64,000 nucleotides of DNA from Sphaerimonospora thailandensis (GCF_016863115.1 NZ_BOOG01000029.1:34724-98723), one strand, 5' to 3'; numbered from the stretch's first letter, positions 45,929-55,560 are shown. A program made the numbers and translations. The notes: generated by a model not told the origin, from the sequence alone.

Positions 45929-47718
45929 TGCACGTCGTCGCCACCGCGGGACACGTCGACCACGGCAAGTCGACGCTGGTGCGGGCACTCACCGGGATGG
46001 AGCCCGACCGGCTGGCCGAGGAGCGGCGACGGGGGCTCACGATCGAGTTGGGCTACGCCTGGACGACCCTGCCCTCCGGCGAACGGGTGGCGTTCGTCGA
46101 CGTCCCCGGGCACGAGCGGTTCCTGCGCACGACGCTCGCCGGGGTCGGTCCGGTGCCCGCCGTGCTGTTCGTCGTCGCCGCCGACGAGGGGTGGATGCCG
46201 CAGTCGGAGGAACACCTGATCGCGCTGCGAACCCTCGGCGTACGGCTCGGCCTGCTCGCGATCACGCGCGCCGACCTCGCCGACCCCGCTCCCGCCCTGG
46301 AGGACTCGCGGGCCCGCCTAGCGGAGGCCGGGCTGGGCGAGGCGGAGGCGCTGGCGGTGAGCGGGCGCACCGGTGAGGGGTTGGACGAGCTGCGCGCGGC
46401 GCTGGACCGGCTGGTGGCCGCGCTGCCCGCGCCGGACATCGAAGCGCCGGTGCGGCTGTGGATCGACCGCGCGTTCACGGTGCGCGGCAGCGGGACGGTG
46501 GTGACGGGGACCCTCCCGGCGGGCCGCGTCTCTACCGGTGACGAGCTCGAACTCGACGGCGAGCGGGTGCGGGTGCGCGGCATGGAGTCGCTGAAGGAGC
46601 CGGTGACATCCGTCGCCGGGGTGGCCCGGGTCGCCGTCAACCTGCGCGGGCGGATCGCACCGGAGCGCGGGCAGGCGCTCGTCACCCCCGATGCCTGGTA
46701 TCCGGCTGACCTGGTCGACGTACGGGTGTCCCCCGCGGTCGCCCTGCCCGCAAGTGTCGTCGCGCACGTCGGCTCGGCGGCCGTGGCGTGCCAGGTGCGG
46801 CCGCTCGGGCCGGGCGTGGCACGGTTGCGCCTGGCCCGGCCGCTGCCCCTGCACCTGGGTGACGTGCTGCTGCTGCGCGACCCCGGCGCGCAGCAGCAGC
46901 ACGACGCACACGGTGTATCGCGGGTGCGGGCGGGGGCGACGGTACTCGACGTGCGCCCGCCGGCACTGCGCCGCCGCGGCGCTGCCCGGGAGCGGGCGCA
47001 CGCGCTCGCTCACGCGTCGGCGGACGCGGCGTCCCTCCTGCGCACGCACCTGCTGCTCCGGGAGCGCGACCTCATCGCGATGGGCTGCCCGCCGCGGACA
47101 CGGCCGGTGCTCGCCGACTGGCACGCCGACCCCGAGCACTGGGCCGGTCTCGCCGCCCGGCTTCCCGAGATCGTCCGGCGTCACGCCGCCCGCGACCCGC
47201 TGGAGCCGGGGATGCCCCTGGCGGCGGCCCGCCACGCGCTGGGGCTGCCGGATCACCGCCTGGTCGCGGCGCTCGTACGGCCCCCGCTCACGCTCGCGGA
47301 CGGACGGATCATGACCGGCCGGATGGTGGGCGGGCCCGGGAGCCTGCCCGCTCCGGTGGCCCTGGCCGTACGCCGTCTTCTCGCCGAACTCGCGGGCAGC
47401 CCGTTCCGGGCGCCGGAGGCCGGACGCCTGGCCGAGCTGGGCCTGGGACCACGCGAGCTGGCGGCGGCCGTACGGGCCGGGGCGCTGCTGCGCGTGGCCG
47501 ACGGCGTCGTGCTGCCGCCGGACGCCGATGAGCGCGCCGCCGCCCTGCTTGCCACGCTGCCCCAGCCGTTCACGGTCGGCCAGGCGAGGACCGCCCTGCG
47601 CACCACCCGCAGGGCGGCGGTGCCGCTGCTGGAGCACCTGGACGGGAAGGGACTGACCGAGCGGCTGGACGATGTCCACCGCCGCTGCCGGCCGACCGGC
47701 TCTCCGGGCGGCTCCTGA
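45928..47718 (+). CDS. selB: selenocysteine-specific elongation factor SelB
   Basis: A 596-residue translation factor. The G domain has the P-loop GHVDHGKST (residues 8-16) and DVPGHERFL. TRADLAD fills the place of NKxD. EF-Tu-like barrels follow, and the C-terminal third forms winged-helix domains that bind the SECIS hairpin. Length is near that of E. coli SelB (614). It delivers Sec-tRNA to the UGA in fdhA. Its ATG overlaps the selA stop by 1 nt. Confidence 0.95.
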   Translation: MHVVATAGHVDHGKSTLVRALTGMEPDRLAEERRRGLTIELGYAWTTLPSGERVAFVDVPGHERFLRTTLAGVGPVPAVLFVVAADEGWMPQSEEHLIALRTLGVRLGLLAITRADLADPAPALEDSRARLAEAGLGEAEALAVSGRTGEGLDELRAALDRLVAALPAPDIEAPVRLWIDRAFTVRGSGTVVTGTLPAGRVSTGDELELDGERVRVRGMESLKEPVTSVAGVARVAVNLRGRIAPERGQALVTPDAWYPADLVDVRVSPAVALPASVVAHVGSAAVACQVRPLGPGVARLRLARPLPLHLGDVLLLRDPGAQQQHDAHGVSRVRAGATVLDVRPPALRRRGAARERAHALAHASADAASLLRTHLLLRERDLIAMGCPPRTRPVLADWHADPEHWAGLAARLPEIVRRHAARDPLEPGMPLAAARHALGLPDHRLVAALVRPPLTLADGRIMTGRMVGGPGSLPAPVALAVRRLLAELAGSPFRAPEAGRLAELGLGPRELAAAVRAGALLRVADGVVLPPDADERAAALLATLPQPFTVGQARTALRTTRRAAVPLLEHLDGKGLTERLDDVHRRCRPTGSPGGS

Positions 47719-47771
47719 GTCTTCGCACATGAGTCTTCGCGCATGAGTCTTCGGCCATGAGTCTTTGCGCA
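47716..47771. repeat. four 14-bp tandem repeats at the selB stop
   Basis: TGAGTCTTCGCACA, TGAGTCTTCGCGCA, TGAGTCTTCGGCCA and TGAGTCTTTGCGCA lie in tandem at 47716-47771. The first unit supplies the selB stop codon. The gap to the next gene (47898) otherwise shows only ordinary promoter sequence. Confidence 0.9.
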
Positions 47772-47897
47772 CGGCTTACATCGCGATGGGCCGTCGCTTC
47801 GGCCGGATGGCCGGGCGTACCGTTACCGTCATCCGGAGAGTCATTCCGGAGAACGGAAATGTGATCGCGCGGCCGCGGGCCAGGGTGGAGGACGGCG

Positions 47898-49271
47898 ATG
47901 CGCCAACTGACGGCACTCGACGCCCAGTTCCTGAGCCTGGAGTCGGCCACCACGACCGCGCACGTCGCCGGGATGGCGGTCCTCGACCCCGGCACCGGTT
48001 CCGCCGGGCCGATGACCCGCGACCGGCTCGTCACGCTGCTGCGCGAGCGTCTGCATCTGGCGCCGCCGCTGCGGATGCGGCTGGCCGACGTGCCGTTCCG
48101 GCTGGACCGGCCGTACTGGATCGACGATCCTGCCGTCGACCTGGACCGCCACGTACACGAGACCGTCCTGGCCGCCCCAGGAGACGACCGGCAGCTCGCG
48201 GCGTACGTGGCGCGGATCCACGCGCGGCGGCTGGACCGGCGGCGCCCGCTGTGGGAGGCGCACCTGATCCACGGCCTGGCGGGCGGCCGGGTCGCCCTCT
48301 ACATCAAGGTCCACCACTGCGCGATCGACGGCGTGTCCGGCTCGGAGATCCTCTCCTCGCTGCTCGACCCGTCCCCCGAGCCGCGCGCCGTCGAGCCCCC
48401 GCCCGAGGTCCCGCCTGAGGTCCCGCCGCCCGATCCCGGGCCAGGGGTCTTCGGGATGCTGGCCGGGGCGATCACCCGGTCGATCGTCCAGCCGGTCGAG
48501 ACGCTGTGCTCGCTCGCCCGCGCCGCGGCCGACCTGGACGCGCTGCCCATGCTGGCCGTGCCGCGCACGCCGTTCAACGGCCCGATCACATCCGAGCGGG
48601 CCTTCTCCTTCGGATCGGTCCCGATGAGCGAGGTCAGGCAGGTCGCGCGGGCCTTCGGGATGGGCCCGAACGACGTCGTGATGACGCTGTGCTCCTCGGC
48701 GCTGCGCCGCTGGCTGCTGGCCCGCGAGGCGCTGCCCGGCCGTCCGCTGGTCGCGGCCGTCCCAGTCGCGCTGCGCAGGTCGGCCGGCGGGGCGAGCGAC
48801 GGAGTCGGCAACCGGATATCCGCCATGATCACGCCGTTGGCCACCGACGTGGCGTGCCCCAAGGAGCGGCTGTCGGCCGTCCGCACGGCGATGGCGACGG
48901 CCAAGCGTCGCTTCGCGCGCTCCCACAGGAGCTGGCTGAGCGACGTCTGCGCCGTGCTTCCCTCGACGCTGTCCACCCTGGCAACTCCGGTGGCGTTCCG
49001 GCTGGCGGGGCTGGCCGGGGCCGGGGTGAACCTCATCGTCTCCAACGTCCCCGGACCGCGGACGCCGCTCTACCTGTGCGGGGCGCGGATGGTGTCCTAC
49101 CACCCGCTGTCCGTGGTGACCGACGCCACCGGCGGGATCAGCATCACCTGCGTGTCCTACGACGGGCGGCTGGACTTCGGCATCGTCGCCTGCCCGTCCC
49201 GGGTGCCGGACGTGTGGAGCATGATCGGCCACCTGCGCGACTCCATGGACGAGCTCCTGGATCTCCTCTAA
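47898..49271 (+). CDS. wax ester synthase/diacylglycerol acyltransferase
   Basis: A 457-residue WS/DGAT enzyme. The catalytic motif HHCAIDG (about residues 139-145) fits HHxxxDG, and the start MRQLTALDAQFLSLES is typical. NVPGPRTPLYLCGARM in the C-terminal half is a second family signature. It joins acyl-CoA to alcohols or diacylglycerol to make storage lipid, common in actinomycetes. It is convergent with and overlaps by 4 nt the TetR gene, which may regulate it or a neighbour. Confidence 0.92.
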   Translation: MRQLTALDAQFLSLESATTTAHVAGMAVLDPGTGSAGPMTRDRLVTLLRERLHLAPPLRMRLADVPFRLDRPYWIDDPAVDLDRHVHETVLAAPGDDRQLAAYVARIHARRLDRRRPLWEAHLIHGLAGGRVALYIKVHHCAIDGVSGSEILSSLLDPSPEPRAVEPPPEVPPEVPPPDPGPGVFGMLAGAITRSIVQPVETLCSLARAAADLDALPMLAVPRTPFNGPITSERAFSFGSVPMSEVRQVARAFGMGPNDVVMTLCSSALRRWLLAREALPGRPLVAAVPVALRRSAGGASDGVGNRISAMITPLATDVACPKERLSAVRTAMATAKRRFARSHRSWLSDVCAVLPSTLSTLATPVAFRLAGLAGAGVNLIVSNVPGPRTPLYLCGARMVSYHPLSVVTDATGGISITCVSYDGRLDFGIVACPSRVPDVWSMIGHLRDSMDELLDLL

Positions 49272-49867
49272 CCCAGGTTGCCCAGGGCGTGGGCGATCAA
49301 CTCGGCGACGGCGTCGGGGTCGATGTGGTGGCCGGTGAGCAGGCAGAGGCTCTCCTGGTAGATCAGGACGGCGGCGAACGTGGCGGCCGCGGCCTCCAGC
49401 CGGGCGGCGTCCCCACGGCTGCCCGGCAGGGCGAGCTCCAGAGCGAACCGGGCCCGCCTGATGATCTCACTGTTGAGGCGGCCCAGCCGCTCGCGGACGC
49501 TGCGGTGGGTGTCCGCCTCACGGAACAGGATGCGCCGCATCGCCGGGGAGGCACGCAGCGGAATCCGGCGGGCCAGGCGGGACAACGTGCCGGCCGGGTC
49601 TCCCGGGAAGGCCTCGACTTCCTCGTCGGTCACCACCGTCCGCTCGTCCACCAGCGAGATGAGCACGTCGATCTTCCGGGGGAAGTAGTGGAAAACGAGC
49701 CCCTTGGGCACCCCGGCCAGCTCCGCGATCCGCGCCGTGGGGGTGGCGTCGTAGCCGCCGCCCGCGAACAGCTTCTCGGCCGCGTCCATGATGCGCGCGC
49801 GGGCGCCGGCGTCCGGCGCTTCCTTCCTGTCCACAGGGCAGACGATAGCCACTGCCGCCCCCCTCAC
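49268..49867 (-). CDS. TetR-family transcriptional regulator
   Basis: A 199-residue TetR regulator. The DNA-binding domain covers about residues 23-70 (ARIMDAAEKLFAGGGYDATP, IAELAGVPKGLVFHYFPRK). A GTG at codon 13 (MDRKEAPDAG) is a possible later start. The C-terminal ligand domain is specific to this protein. It lies in the same direction as the acetate-permease genes downstream and convergent to the acyltransferase. Confidence 0.9.
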   Translation of the reverse strand: MRGAAVAIVCPVDRKEAPDAGARARIMDAAEKLFAGGGYDATPTARIAELAGVPKGLVFHYFPRKIDVLISLVDERTVVTDEEVEAFPGDPAGTLSRLARRIPLRASPAMRRILFREADTHRSVRERLGRLNSEIIRRARFALELALPGSRGDAARLEAAAATFAAVLIYQESLCLLTGHHIDPDAVAELIAHALGNLG

Positions 49868-49930
49868 ACCATGCCGCCACGGTCAGGGCGACCACACCCC
49901 GACCGTGGCGTACGGTCGATCACCAGACGA

Positions 49931-51541
49931 TCAGTGCTGGGAGGCCTTCTCGGCGCCGAGGCCGGTGAGCGAGCGGACCTCGATCTCGGCGTACTTCGCG
50001 GCGTTGTGCTCCTTGCTGAGGATCGTGCCGAGGTATCCGGCGAGGAAGCCGATCGGGATCGACACGATGCCGGGGTTGGACAGCGGGAACCAGTGCCAGT
50101 CGGAGTCGGGGAACATCGACGTCGCCGCGCCGGACACCACCGGCGAGAAGAAGACGAGGATGACCGACGCGATCAGACCGGCGTAGATCGCCGAGACCGC
50201 GCCCGCCGTGTTGAACCTCTTCCAGAAAAGGCTGTACAGGATCGCGGGCAGGTTGCCGGAGGCCGCGACCGCGAAGGCCAGCGCGACCAGGAAGGCGACG
50301 TTCAGCGACTGGGCGAAGATGCTCAGCGCGATCGAGACCGCGCCGATGACGAAGGCGGAGATCCTGGCGACCACCACCTCCTGACGCTCGGTGGCGTTGC
50401 CGCGCTTGAACACATGGGCGTACAGGTCGTGCGCGAAGCTGGAGGAGGACGCGAGCGTCAGCCCGGCGACCACGGCGAGGATCGTGGCGAACGCGACCGC
50501 CGCGATGATCGCGAGCAGGATCGTGCCGCCGACCTCGCCGAAGATCAGCTCACCCGCCTTCTGGGCGAGCTGCGGCGCGGCCGTGTTGCCCGCCTTGTCC
50601 TGCGCCACGATCGCATCGCGGCCGACCAGTGCGGCGGCGCCGAAGCCGAGCACCAGCGTGAGCAGGTAGAACACGCCGATGATGCCGATGCCCCACTGCA
50701 CGGACTTGCGGGCGTCCTTCGCGGTGGGCACGGTGTAGAAGCGGATCAGGACGTGCGGCAGGCCGGCGGTGCCGAGCACCAGGGCCAGGCCCAGGCTGAT
50801 CAGGTCGATCTTGCCGGCGAGTCCCTGGGCCTCGGTGCCGTACTTCAGACCGGGCTGCAGGAACGCCTCGCCCTTGCCGCTCTGCGCCGCGGCGTCGCCG
50901 AGCAGGCCCGACAGGTTGAACCCGAACTTGCCGAGGACGAGCAGGGTGATCAGTGCGGCGCCGGTCATCAGCAGAACGGCCTTGACGATCTGAACCCAGG
51001 TGGTGCCCTTCATCCCACCGAAGACCACGTAGATGATCATCAGCAGGCCGACCGCGATGATCGTCCAGATCTTGCCGGCCTCGGAGTGAACGCCGAGCAG
51101 CAGGCCGACCAGCGCGCCGGCGCCGACCATCTGGGCCAGCAGGTAGAAGATGCTCACGACGATCGTGGACACCCCGGCCGCGGTGCGCACCGGCCGGGGC
51201 GACATCCGGAACGCGAGCACGTCGGCCATGGTGAACTTGCCGGAGTTGCGCATCAGCTCGGCGACGAGCAGCAGCGCCACCAGCCACGCCACCAGGAAGC
51301 CGATCGAGTAGAGGAACCCGTCGTAGCCGGACAGCGCGATGATGCCGGCGATGCCCAGGAACGACGCGGCCGACATGTAGTCGCCGCCGATCGCCAGGCC
51401 GTTCTGCAGGCCGCTGAACGACCGGCCGCCCGCGTAGTAGTCGGCGGCGGTCTTCGTGTTGCGGCCGGCCCAGAACGTGATGCCGAGCGTGGCGGCGACG
51501 AAGACGACGAACAGGATCGTCGACAGAGTCTCGTGACTCAC
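49931..51541 (-). CDS. actP: cation/acetate symporter, SSS family
   Basis: A 536-residue sodium:solute symporter with about 13 membrane helices. GGRSFSGLQNGLAIGGDYMSAASFLGIAG near the N-terminus and GTAGLPHVLIRFYTVP in the middle are typical of ActP/MctC-type acetate or monocarboxylate uptake systems. The GTG at 51541 overlaps the stop of the small membrane protein gene upstream (GTGA); long upstream open frame is a shadow of that gene. The pair is a normal actP/yjcH-like unit. Confidence 0.9.
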   Translation of the reverse strand: MSHETLSTILFVVFVAATLGITFWAGRNTKTAADYYAGGRSFSGLQNGLAIGGDYMSAASFLGIAGIIALSGYDGFLYSIGFLVAWLVALLLVAELMRNSGKFTMADVLAFRMSPRPVRTAAGVSTIVVSIFYLLAQMVGAGALVGLLLGVHSEAGKIWTIIAVGLLMIIYVVFGGMKGTTWVQIVKAVLLMTGAALITLLVLGKFGFNLSGLLGDAAAQSGKGEAFLQPGLKYGTEAQGLAGKIDLISLGLALVLGTAGLPHVLIRFYTVPTAKDARKSVQWGIGIIGVFYLLTLVLGFGAAALVGRDAIVAQDKAGNTAAPQLAQKAGELIFGEVGGTILLAIIAAVAFATILAVVAGLTLASSSSFAHDLYAHVFKRGNATERQEVVVARISAFVIGAVSIALSIFAQSLNVAFLVALAFAVAASGNLPAILYSLFWKRFNTAGAVSAIYAGLIASVILVFFSPVVSGAATSMFPDSDWHWFPLSNPGIVSIPIGFLAGYLGTILSKEHNAAKYAEIEVRSLTGLGAEKASQH

Positions 51542-51858
51542 TTGTCCTCCTCCTCGGCGCGCAACTCGTCGGCGATCGGGTCCAGCTTGGCGGCGGCGTG
51601 CCGCGAGTACAGCCAGGCGATCAGGAACGTCGAGACGAACTGCAGGATCCCGAACAGCAGCGCCACGTTGAAGTGGCCGAACAGCGTGGTCCCCATGAAG
51701 TCGCGGGCGAAGCCCGACAACAGCACGTACAGCAGGTACCACACCAGGAACGCGACAGTCATCGGGAAGGCCCAGGAGCGGTAGCGCCGGCGCAACTCCT
51801 GGAACCGTTCACCCGCCTGTATCCGCTCGTAGACCGATGAATCATGCTGAACGGTCAC
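51538..51858 (-). CDS. DUF485 (YjcH-like) membrane protein
   Basis: A 106-residue protein with two membrane helices (PMTVAFLVWYLLYVLL and FNVALLFGILQFVSTFLIAW) and charged ends, matching DUF485/YjcH, which is made with ActP. The start is GTG 51858 with GGAGGG just upstream; earlier open frame lacks a ribosome site. It is translationally coupled to actP. It likely helps assemble or stabilise the permease. Confidence 0.9.
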   Translation of the reverse strand: MTVQHDSSVYERIQAGERFQELRRRYRSWAFPMTVAFLVWYLLYVLLSGFARDFMGTTLFGHFNVALLFGILQFVSTFLIAWLYSRHAAAKLDPIADELRAEEEDK

Positions 51859-52020
51859 GTGCCCTCCTTCGACAGTGATCTGGATCACCTCAACGTATGA
51901 GCACCCTCCCAGCCCTTTCGAGACCCGCACGGCGACGCGTCGCCCAGCCGTACCGCCCGGTCGTTCACATGAGAAGCACGTGCGACGAAAGGTCGATCCC
52001 GCGCGCCGAACGGTCGAGCC

Positions 52021-53496
52021 TCAGACCGAGCGCGGTCGCCAGTCGCCGCGGTCGACGTTCAGCGTCTCGGGGGTGTGCAGGCGGACCATCGTCCTGGCCA
52101 CGCCGGGCGGCACCCGCGACGGCGTGAGCAGGGAGACCAGGATCATCACCGCGAACGCCACCGGCACCGTCCAGGCCGCCGGCTGGGACAGCAGCGCGCC
52201 CGTCCAGCCGTCGTACGGCCCGCCGGTGATGGTGGCCAGCACGGCGACACAGGCGAGCCCACCCCCGACGAGCAGTCCCGCCATCGCCCCGGCCGTGGTG
52301 AGCCTGCGCCACCAGATGCCCAGCACGAGCAGCGGGCAGAACGACGAGGCGGCCACCGCGAACGCCAGCCCGACCACGGTGGCGACCGGCAGCGACCTGG
52401 CGGTCCCCGCCAGCACGAACGGCACGACGACGGCGAGGACCGTGGCGATCCGGAACGAGCGCACCCCGCCGCGCAGGATGTCCTGCGCGATCACACCCGC
52501 CACCGACACCGTCAGCCCCGAAGACGTCGACAGGAACGCGGCGAACGCTCCCGCCGTGACCAGCGCGGTCAGCAGCTCGCCCAGCGTCCCGCCGATCACC
52601 CGGTCGGGCAGCGCGATGACCACCATGTCGCTCTCCGGCAGGCCGTACACCCGGCCCAGGTAGCCGTAGGCGGCGGGGATCAGGTAGAAGGCGCCGAGCA
52701 GGCTCAGCACCACCAGCGTCGTCCGGCGGGCCGCCCGCCCGTCGGGGTTGGTGTAGAAGCGCACGAGCACGTGCGGCAGCCCCATGGTCCCGAGGAACGT
52801 CGCCAGGATCAGCGAGTACGTCTCGTACACCACGTGGTCGCGGCCGTGCAGCGGCAGCGCCCACGTGTCGCCCGGGGCGAGCCCCGGCGCGCCGTCGGCC
52901 CGCCAGGCGAGCAGCATGAACACCAGCGGCACCGCGAGCGCGGTGAGCTTCAGCCAGTACTGGAACGCCTGGACGAACGTGATCGACCGCATCCCGCCCG
53001 ACAGGACGTTGACCGCGACCACGACGGCCACCAGCAGGCAGCCCGCCCAGGCGGGCGCGCCCGTGATCGTACGGAAGACCAGCCCGGCGCTCTGGAACTG
53101 CGGCATCAGATAGAGCCAGCCGATCAGCACGACCAGGACGCTGGAGACCCGGCGCACGGTCATCGACTCGAGCCGCGCCTCGGCGAAGTCCGGCAGCGTG
53201 TACGCCCCCGACCGGCGCAGCGGTGCCGACACGAGGACCAGCAGCACGAGATAGCCGCCGGTCCAGCCGACCGGCAGCCAGAGCATGTCGGCGCCGTGCG
53301 CGAGGATCAACCCGGCGATGCCGAGGAACGACGCGGCCGACAGATATTCGCCGCCGATCGCCGACGCGTTCCACAGGGGTGAGACCGTCCGGGACGCGAC
53401 GTAGAAATCGGAGGTCGTGCGCGAGAAGCGGATGCCGAACGCGCCGATCAGGACGGTCGCCAGCATCACGATGACGACCGCGATGATGCCGCTCAC
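52021..53496 (-). CDS. second SSS-family symporter, acetate-permease-like
   Basis: A 491-residue sodium:solute symporter. GGEYLSAASFLGIAGLILAHG and GTMGLPHVLVRFYTNPDGR align with the actP motifs of its neighbour, but the protein is shorter and more diverged. It follows its own small membrane protein gene with an ATGA overlap (53493-53496). It may carry acetate, pyruvate or another short acid with different affinity. The 162 bp before the first module (51859-52020) hold its promoter. Confidence 0.88.
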   Translation of the reverse strand: MSGIIAVVIVMLATVLIGAFGIRFSRTTSDFYVASRTVSPLWNASAIGGEYLSAASFLGIAGLILAHGADMLWLPVGWTGGYLVLLVLVSAPLRRSGAYTLPDFAEARLESMTVRRVSSVLVVLIGWLYLMPQFQSAGLVFRTITGAPAWAGCLLVAVVVAVNVLSGGMRSITFVQAFQYWLKLTALAVPLVFMLLAWRADGAPGLAPGDTWALPLHGRDHVVYETYSLILATFLGTMGLPHVLVRFYTNPDGRAARRTTLVVLSLLGAFYLIPAAYGYLGRVYGLPESDMVVIALPDRVIGGTLGELLTALVTAGAFAAFLSTSSGLTVSVAGVIAQDILRGGVRSFRIATVLAVVVPFVLAGTARSLPVATVVGLAFAVAASSFCPLLVLGIWWRRLTTAGAMAGLLVGGGLACVAVLATITGGPYDGWTGALLSQPAAWTVPVAFAVMILVSLLTPSRVPPGVARTMVRLHTPETLNVDRGDWRPRSV

Positions 53497-53933
53497 TCAG
53501 CGTCCGCCGGGTTCGCGACCGGGTCCACCGCGTCCACGACCGGGTCCACCGGGTCCGCTGGGGCGACCGGGTCCACGATCTCGGCGAAGTCCCGCTCGCC
53601 GCGCTCGGCCTGCCGCACGTAGAGCCACGCGCCGATCACGAAGGCGGGGTAGATGAACCCGGCCAGCACCGCCCACGCGAGCGGCACGCCGAGCAGCCGT
53701 ACCTCGCCCAACTCGGGGACCAGCAGGAACAGCAGCGGCAGCCCGCCCACCACGCAGGCGAGCAGGGTGCAGACGAACAGCGCCAGGCGGAACTGGGTCC
53801 GCACCAGCGACCGCATGTAAACCTCGCCGAGCTGGGTCTGCTCGTCTATCTCGCGGGTCAGCGGATGGCGGGGGCGACGTGCGGCGCCGGTACGCGGACT
53901 GGTCACCACGACCCGGCGCGGCTTCCCGCTCAT
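53493..53933 (-). CDS. small two-helix membrane protein, DUF485-like partner
   Basis: A 146-residue protein with a basic N-terminus, two membrane helices (FVCTLLACVVGGLPLLFLLV and AWAVLAGFIYPAFVIGAWLY) and a C-terminal tail of Val-Asp-Pro repeats (DPVAPADPVDPVVDAVDP). It occupies the position of the DUF485 partner upstream of a symporter and is coupled to it by ATGA. The acidic proline tail is unusual for the family. Confidence 0.8.
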   Translation of the reverse strand: MSGKPRRVVVTSPRTGAARRPRHPLTREIDEQTQLGEVYMRSLVRTQFRLALFVCTLLACVVGGLPLLFLLVPELGEVRLLGVPLAWAVLAGFIYPAFVIGAWLYVRQAERGERDFAEIVDPVAPADPVDPVVDAVDPVANPADAE

Positions 53934-53971
53934 CGCGCACCCATCGGCTCATCCATCGCACTCAGCATGGC

Positions 53972-54727
53972 TCATCCGTCCCGCTTGGCCCGGCGGGCAC
54001 GACGCACGAGGAGATCGCGCAGTTCCCGGGTATGACGGCGGCTGACCGGGATCTCGGTCTCCCCGACCCGTACGACGCACTTGCCGGAGTCTATGTGCAG
54101 CTCGTCGATGTGCTTGACCGCGACGAGATGGCTGCGATGGACCCGCAGGAAGCCCGCCGTCGCCCAGCGCTCCTCCAGCGTGGCCAGCGGGATGCGCACC
54201 AGATGACTGCCGGTCGCCGTGTGCAGCCGGGCGTAGTCGCCCTGGGCCTCGACGTACCGCACCTCGGTGCTCGCCACGAAGCGGGTGACCCCGCCCAGCT
54301 CCACCGGGATCGTGTCCACCTCCTGCCCCTCGGGCGAGTCGGTACGGCTCCCGCACACGCGCCTGATCGCCTCGGCCAGACGCTCGGGCCTGACGGGCTT
54401 GAGCAGGTAGTCCTCGGCCTTGAGCTCGAACGCGTCGACCGCGTGATCGTCGTACGCGGTAACGAACACGATCTTGGGGGGCCGGGTGAACCTGGTCAGC
54501 AGCCGGCCGAGCACAACGCCGTCGAGGCCCCGCATCCGGATGTCGAGGAACACGGCCTCGACGGGCCGGCCGTCCGCCATCGCTCGGTCGAGCAGCTTCA
54601 GCGCGGCGGCCCCGTCACGGGCGGTCAGCACGTCTCCGATCCGCGGATCGGCCCGCAACAAGTAGGCGAGATCCTCCAACGCGGGCTGCTCGTCGTCCAC
54701 CGCCAGGACGCGCAGGCCGGTCACCAC
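53972..54727 (-). CDS. LytTR-type response regulator
   Basis: A 251-residue regulator. The receiver domain has acidic residues Asp11-Asp12, phospho-acceptor Asp62 (FLDIRMRG) and Lys110 (YLLKPV). The C-terminal LytTR DNA-binding domain begins near residue 150 (VRYVEAQGDYARLHT, FLRVHRSHLVAVKHI). LytTR regulators paired with LytS-type kinases often control acetate or pyruvate uptake, which fits the two symporters just downstream. Its sensor kinase lies beyond an intervening Uma2 gene. Confidence 0.93.
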   Translation of the reverse strand: MVTGLRVLAVDDEQPALEDLAYLLRADPRIGDVLTARDGAAALKLLDRAMADGRPVEAVFLDIRMRGLDGVVLGRLLTRFTRPPKIVFVTAYDDHAVDAFELKAEDYLLKPVRPERLAEAIRRVCGSRTDSPEGQEVDTIPVELGGVTRFVASTEVRYVEAQGDYARLHTATGSHLVRIPLATLEERWATAGFLRVHRSHLVAVKHIDELHIDSGKCVVRVGETEIPVSRRHTRELRDLLVRRARRAKRDG

Positions 54728-54851
54728 ACACCCCTCTCACCGCCGACGATCCCCTAGAGAGTGATGACCCGGGCACTGGAAAGTCAACGACTCTCACCAT
54801 CACGACAGGGTTACGTCCGATGTCAGGAGCGGTACGGGCACCACCGGCGGA

Positions 54852-55442
54852 TCAGGTCCGGCGGCGCAGCAGGGTGGCGGGATCCACGGTGACCCGGAAC
54901 GGATCAGTGATGGTGACCGGACCGCCGGCCAGGACGTTGTGGGTCTCCCGGTACTCCCCGGCGACGAGTTCGAAGGCGATCAGTCGCGGCTCCGACTGGT
55001 CGAGACGGACCACCCAGTAGTAGGGGATGCCGATGGCCGCGTACACCTGCCGCTTGGTGATCATGTCGCGGGTGACGGCGTCCTTGCCGGTGATCTCGAT
55101 GGCGAGCAGGATGTCGTGGCCGGTGAGCAGGTCGTACCCACCCTCGGTCAATTTGTAGGGGATCGTGACGAGGTCCGGACTGCGATAGCCGGGGTGCGGG
55201 CCGGGGATATCGACATCGAGCGGTCCGAGGGTGACCACGTCCAGCCCCGCCTCCTCCGCGGCATCATCGAGAAGACGCATGAGTCGGTTGGCGACGTACT
55301 GGTGCTCGGGTGCGGGGGAGTTCATGACCAGGAGGTTCCCGTCCTCGATCTCGTACCGGAATCCTTCCGGCAGGTCGCGCGTGTCCTCCCGGGTCCATGG
55401 GTAGAGCGGCCCGTGCTGGCCGAACTCGATCGTCATAGTCAT
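54852..55442 (-). CDS. Uma2-family (DUF820) protein
   Basis: A 196-residue protein of the Uma2 family, which has a PD-(D/E)xK-type nuclease fold. RSPDLVTIP and LLAIEITGKDAVTRD, followed by KRQVYAAIGIPYYWVVR, give the expected catalytic-like pattern. Such genes are abundant in actinomycetes and of unknown role. It sits between the LytTR regulator and its histidine kinase, with about 125 bp of space on each side, as if inserted. Confidence 0.85.
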   Translation of the reverse strand: MTMTIEFGQHGPLYPWTREDTRDLPEGFRYEIEDGNLLVMNSPAPEHQYVANRLMRLLDDAAEEAGLDVVTLGPLDVDIPGPHPGYRSPDLVTIPYKLTEGGYDLLTGHDILLAIEITGKDAVTRDMITKRQVYAAIGIPYYWVVRLDQSEPRLIAFELVAGEYRETHNVLAGGPVTITDPFRVTVDPATLLRRRT

Positions 55443-55560
55443 CAGGGTAGGTCCTCCGGGCGTCGTGCGGCCTGACCAGGAGAGACACTACACGTAATCA
55501 ATTGGATACGTACAGTGTTTCGAATGGTAAAGGTCCGGAGTGGTAAAAGGTTCACCCGGG

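Noticed and set aside
43268..45988. A 906-codon minus-strand frame across selD, selC and selA
   Set aside because: It shares no phase with selD and is opposite the tRNA and selA, which are both certain.
48506..51784. A 1092-codon plus-strand frame
   Set aside because: It is antisense to the TetR and symporter genes and out of frame with the acyltransferase; its composition is low-complexity.
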